Assembly (NCBI GenBank): GCA_003158475.1
Contig: PMJR01000016.1
Span: 1 to 34,763, forward strand
Source: Ignavibacteriota bacterium
Lineage (GTDB): Bacteria; Bacteroidota; Ignavibacteria; UBA10030; UBA6906
Direction of reading: 5' to 3'
DNA length: 34,763 bases
Shown: piece by piece, positions 25,251 through 34,763 of the stretch
How positions within the stretch are numbered: position 1 is the first letter of the stretch
Layout: each line of letters starts with the position of its first letter
Translations under genes and position numbers: made by a program
Notes under the pieces: generated by a model
What the model was told of the DNA's origin: nothing
Seen by the model: the letters and a program-made list of their open reading frames with translations, nothing else
The model's database searches: none

Positions 25251-27960
25251 TTACTTGATCAGCACCAAATGCTTCGTCTGTGTAAAACCTTCCGTTTGCA
25301 GTCTGTAATAGTATATACCGCTCGACAAGTGGGCAGCATCGAGAGTCACGGAGTAATCCCCGGCATTTTGATGACTGTTCACAAGCGTCTCGATCTCCTT
25401 TCCCAGGACATCGTAGATCCGTAACGTCACCTGCGCAGCAACCGGCAACCGGTAGCTGATCACTGTTGTCGGGTTGAAAGGATTAGGAAAATTCTGGCGG
25501 AGAAAATAATCGCGCTCCGGGTACGATGATCGTTGAACGGTTGTGGTGCCGGATTGCCGAAAGTCCACCCTGTCCGGAACAACCCAGGAGTTGGTGCTGC
25601 TTGCATTCTTTGTGCCGGTCACCCGGATTTTGAAGAGATGATCGCCGGGCGGGAGAACGGAGCTCGTCCACATCAACTGGTTTCCCATGCGGGTTGCGGC
25701 GTAGAAATCGACGAGGGTTTCACTGCCGCCATCGATCGAAATGGCGCCGATGCCATGCCCGGGATCTTCGACGCCGTAGAATCGTATCTGAGTCCCGTTG
25801 AATTCGACTGCCGCCTCGTCATCGGTTGTGTTGTCCCATGAATTGCGTCTGGTCATAGAGATCCGCGCCGCATCCCGTGCAGTGTGACCATCCCGAGCCA
25901 GACGTACGAGAACGAAGTCGAACCCGCTCCCCATCATGGCGTCGTCAATGGTGGTCCAATCGCTTCCCGCAGTCTTGCATGCACGAAGAAATTGTCGAAT
26001 TCCGCCTGTTGCCATTTGCTCACAAGCAACCCCACTTGGCCGGATGCATAGGTACCGTCATTTGACCGATCGTTGCCAACACAGAATCCACAAATGCCTG
26101 GACGGTGTCGGCATTGAAGCTGAGTGAAATTTTGTGCCAGCTGTTCAATCCTATTGTCGCCGTCCCCGCTCCAAGCTGCGTATCGACTCCCCCTGCGGTC
26201 TCCTTGAACAGGCTCCACGTTCCATTGCTCGTCACACGCAGGTGATAACCCTGTGAGGCGCCGGGAGACGATTGCGATTGCGTCCCTAGTCGGCCGATCA
26301 GATCAACGTAGCCAGTTTGCTCCAGCAACACATCGGTGCTCACCGAGTAGTTGGACCATCCCGGATCTCCTACAACGGCCAGCGGCGGTGTTGGAGAGCC
26401 GCCGGGCCACTCTAGAGGAGCCAGATTGATCATCTGCCGCAGGCACCGGCCGGTGCGTCCGCCATGGCAGCTGTCAACCTCGAATGCGCCTTGGATTGCA
26501 TCAAAGTAGCTTGGGATTGCTCCGATGGCATACTGGTCAAAATTCTCAGTGTACGGCAGGCCCATCGTTGACGGCGATGGAGGGGAGGTTGTCCCTTTCC
26601 CCTGACCTGTCGTCGTGCTGATCGTATACACAAAACCCGGCTGAAGGGTGACGTTAAATCTCCCTCCGACCGGGAGAATATCGCTGAGGTGAACAAAGAA
26701 GTCGTTGGAATTTGGCGAATTGACATTTGAAGCCCACACATGGACCGTGTCAGTGGAAAGGCCTCCTACGACGGCAAACGTGACAGTCTGCGGTGTCGCG
26801 GCGTCCATCGTTTCTACGATCGTGCTATAATCCTTTGCATTGGTCGACTTTAGCGTCACATAGCTGCCGTTCGTTCGGACCCCCCCCAAATACCCGCAGG
26901 AGACATCCACATAATGCCAGCCGACCTCCGCAAATTGGGCGGTGTGTGCCATAACCCAGATGCTCTTTGCGACATAGTAATACCCGGACCACGGTTGATC
27001 GGCAAGCATGAGCCCACACCCGTAATAGGGGAGCGTGCGATACCATGCTGCGATGAGGCTCCAATTGATATACGCGGTCATCCTGCTGTCGATATAGTCC
27101 CGGTTCAGCGCGCGGGCAAGGGCTGTTGCGCCGGCATCGTAGTTTTGGGACCCGTGTTCGCTTCCCCATACGGGAATGCCCAGACCTTCCGCGACTGAAG
27201 TGTAGGTATTGTCGGAACAGTTCTGTTCTCCTGAAAGATAGCCGCATGGATAGTGGACACCCATGATGTCCACAGCAGCCTTGAATGCCGCATCGCTTGA
27301 CAAATCACCCGCGATGTTCCACCCATTGTCCGCCGCCACCACCTTCGTCGTCAAGCCATTGTTCAGCAGCGCCGTCTTCAGGTTTTCATACCACGTCTTG
27401 TCCCAGCCTGATTCGTTCCACCCGCCGATGTAGTCGATATGAAGATCATGGTCTGATTGCGCGTGCTTGATCCAACTTATGATATAGTTGATATTATCCT
27501 GTGACCAGAATCCGCCCGTAAACCATCCCGGTGAACCCCACTCCAGGCCATAGAGTTTGATATTCGGGTTCCGTGATTTCGCCTGCTCCATCAGCCACCA
27601 CTCATATCCACGAGTGAAATTCGAGTCGGTCCGTGAGCGCATGTGGCTCGCCTCGGCCCCGTTGGTGCTATTGGCATCGCCGCCGATCTCCACTTTCAAT
27701 ATTTGCAGGCTGGCGCCATAATGAGGCAGAAAGAGGTAGTCCAATATCTCATCCCGCTGCTGTGCCGGATAATCCCACAGCAAGCGCGATGTCCCGCCAC
27801 CACCACTCAAGCCCCCAATCCCGTCAAAAGCTCGACCGGAACCCGTGCCCGAGATAACGATGGTCGTGCCCTGCGCCATCGCCTGTGGAATGGCAATGGG
27901 GAGCAGCTGCATACTCATGAATGGCAGCAACACTGCCATGGCTCTCGTGCTATGGTTCAT
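25251..27960 (-). pseudogene. GH59 beta-galactosidase (galactocerebrosidase type), broken by clustered frameshifts
   Basis: The first half (27960 to 26020) has a signal peptide (MNHSTRAMAV to AMAQG) and a clear GH59 domain: FDGIGGLSGGGGTSRLLWDY, HYGASLQILKVEIGGD, RGYEWWLMEQAK. The acid/base Glu is in IGGWNESGW (near 183) and the nucleophile in VWGSEHGSQ (near 268), so the catalytic part is intact. A lectin-like domain follows and is cut at GCL-stop (26020). Its missing end, SNDGTYASGQVGLLVSKWQQ and AEFDNFFV, lies in another frame (about 26055-25980). The next domain resumes in a third frame (TAGSDWTTIDDAMMGSG), jumps again (SGSGWSHCTGCGADLYDQT, about 25912-25846) and returns (SWDNTTDDEAAVEFNGTQI) to run to the T9SS sorting domain (QNFPNPFNPTTVISYRLPV). 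About three single-base losses and one gain within 215 bp explain this. As read, the enzyme would be made without its last domains and sorting signal. It could be decay or an assembly fault. The intact enzyme would release terminal beta-galactose. Confidence 0.87.
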
Positions 27961-28046
27961 AGCGACCCCGCCTCTCAATCGCCGCTCCCACGAATGCATC
28001 CTGCGATAGAACATGCCGCGCATCATTTCTCATGAGCAACAGGTCC

Positions 28047-34116
<6,070 letters not shown>

Positions 34117-34343
34117 CTCTCTTCAGGGTTAGCAAAGTAGCAGTGTTTGCTCCAAGGTCATTTTCTCGCACAGCTTTCCGGTCTCAGCGGTCGATACAAT
34201 ATGAAGCCAGACTCGTTGCTTCCTCCGTGCGCTGTTGCCACGTTGAAACACGTACGTGTGTCAGTAAATGGAAGGAACACGGGGAAGGAGAGCACATTCG
34301 CACCCAACCTTCGATCGCTGATCCTTCCCGGTATAGTTACAAT

Positions 34344-34357
34344 ATGAAACGTTTCAT
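34344..34357. promoter_or_regulatory. perfect LacI-type operator before the glycosidase operon
   Basis: ATGAAACGTTTCAT is a perfect 14-bp CpG-centred palindrome, the canonical form bound by LacI/GalR-family repressors. It lies about 230 bp before the GTG start at 34116 on the minus strand. It shares the TGAAACG half site with 5869-5882 (TTGAAACG on its minus strand) and the general TTGAA-CG-TTCAA form with 1959-1972, so the same repressor or its paralogue may act on all three. Confidence 0.78.
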
Positions 34358-34530
34358 TCCGGGCCGATGACACTCATCACGTGGCCAAAGATATGCCGGA
34401 GTGGCGCGTTTGCTCTCGTTTTGATGCACAGAGATAGGTGTCGCTCGGGAAGACCGTCAAAACGACGATGTCAAAGTACGGAATACAGGGAGGCCGGGAG
34501 TGACGAGTAGTGTACAAAGGTAATCAAAAT

Positions 34531-34548
34531 ATATGGAAACGTCCATAT
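34531..34548. promoter_or_regulatory. second inverted repeat, operator-like
   Basis: ATATGGA-AACG-TCCATAT has two perfect 7-bp arms around a 4-bp centre, in the most AT-rich part of the region. It contains GGAAACG, close to the LacI-type half site, but the central CG is one base off the symmetry axis. It may bind a different regulator or be a second, weaker site that allows looping with 34344-34357. Confidence 0.5.
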
Positions 34549-34663
34549 TTATAAGAAATAAAATTCGTGGCGATGTTCCACGTTTCTTCATAGGTCGAGC
34601 TCGAAAAAGTTCTCAAGTGACCGTGCGCCGCTCGTTCCTCGCAACATAGGGACGGCGCGGAGG

Positions 34664-34762
34664 TTATCGTAGTTTATACAGCGCATACGATATTCCAGGC
34701 ATTTCAAGCGAGTAGCTCCCCCCGTGATTGGAGATCCTCAGTTTGTCTCCTGCCAGCAGTGT
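34664..34762 (-). CDS. C-terminal fragment of an unidentified protein
   Basis: Thirty-two residues ending in TAA (stop at 34664-34666) on the minus strand; the gene continues beyond the right edge. The sequence LLAGDKLRISNHGG with ISYALYKLR at the end looks like the last strands of a beta-sandwich, as often found at the C-terminus of glycosidases. It lacks the end of a T9SS sorting domain. The fragment is too short to name. If it is real, the next gene upstream is also on the minus strand, and the 34117-34663 region separates it from the glycosidase operon. Confidence 0.5.
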   Translation of the reverse strand, partial: TLLAGDKLRISNHGGSYSLEMPGISYALYKLR

Positions 34763-34763
34763 C

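Larger units (their letters stand above)
34117..34663. other. regulatory intergenic region before the minus-strand glycosidase operon
   Basis: No supported gene lies here; short overlapping frames on both strands between 34143 and 34373 have no ribosome binding site or domain. The region holds a perfect palindromic operator (34344-34357), a longer inverted repeat in a very AT-rich patch (34531-34548), and a GAAACG-type half site near 34572-34586 (GTTCCACGTTTC on the plus strand). The AT-rich patch 34521-34565 is the likeliest promoter area for the operon starting at 34116, but I could not assign a definite -35/-10 pair. Confidence 0.55.

Overview
The window (about 35 kb, moderately GC-rich) comes from a Gram-negative bacterium of the Bacteroidota/Chlorobi/Ignavibacteria side of the FCB group. 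Six reading frames end in a type IX secretion (T9SS, type A) sorting domain with a [16 protein letters not shown] core. There are also a PorV/PorQ-family outer-membrane protein and a large TonB-dependent receptor with a carboxypeptidase-regulatory-like N-terminus. No SusD gene is visible. The genus cannot be named from the sequence; an Ignavibacteria-like lineage is an inference from the sorting domains plus the PorV and TonB-receptor style.

Layout. The left part (1-5.9 kb) holds the C-terminal end of a LacI-family repressor, xylose isomerase xylA (minus strand), a secreted GH2 beta-galactosidase (plus) and a complete LacI-family repressor (minus, its stop overlapping the GH2 stop). The middle part (5.8-13.1 kb, plus strand) starts with a good promoter whose start region is covered by a LacI-type operator. 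Then come a T9SS-exported protein with two copies of an unrecognised module, a strong intrinsic terminator, a GH74 xyloglucanase and a 964-aa T9SS-exported protein with a duplicated ~270-aa module. The right part (34.1 down to 13.25 kb, all minus strand) reads, in transcription order: a clan GH-A (GH51-like) glycosidase, a large LacZ-type GH2 beta-galactosidase carrying PASTA and F5/8-type C domains, a GH59 beta-galactosidase gene broken by about four clustered frameshifts, a T9SS-exported CotH-kinase protein, a TonB-dependent receptor, a 1208-aa secreted fibronectin-like protein, a PorV/PorQ protein and a parvulin-like lipoprotein. The last bases hold the C-terminal end of one more minus-strand gene.

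How it may work together (inference). GH74 cuts the xyloglucan backbone. The GH2, GH2/LacZ and GH59 enzymes would remove beta-galactose, and the GH51-like enzyme arabinose or a similar side group. XylA would take the released xylose into the pentose pathway. The locus therefore looks like a xyloglucan or mixed hemicellulose utilisation locus built on T9SS export and LacI control instead of SusC/SusD and a hybrid two-component sensor. CpG-centred LacI-type operators lie before xylA, between lacI and the plus-strand cluster, and before the minus-strand glycosidase cluster, so one or two LacI paralogues could join the three blocks into one regulon. A four-gene block (TonB receptor, 1208-aa protein, PorV-like, parvulin lipoprotein) could be the envelope transport and secretion part.
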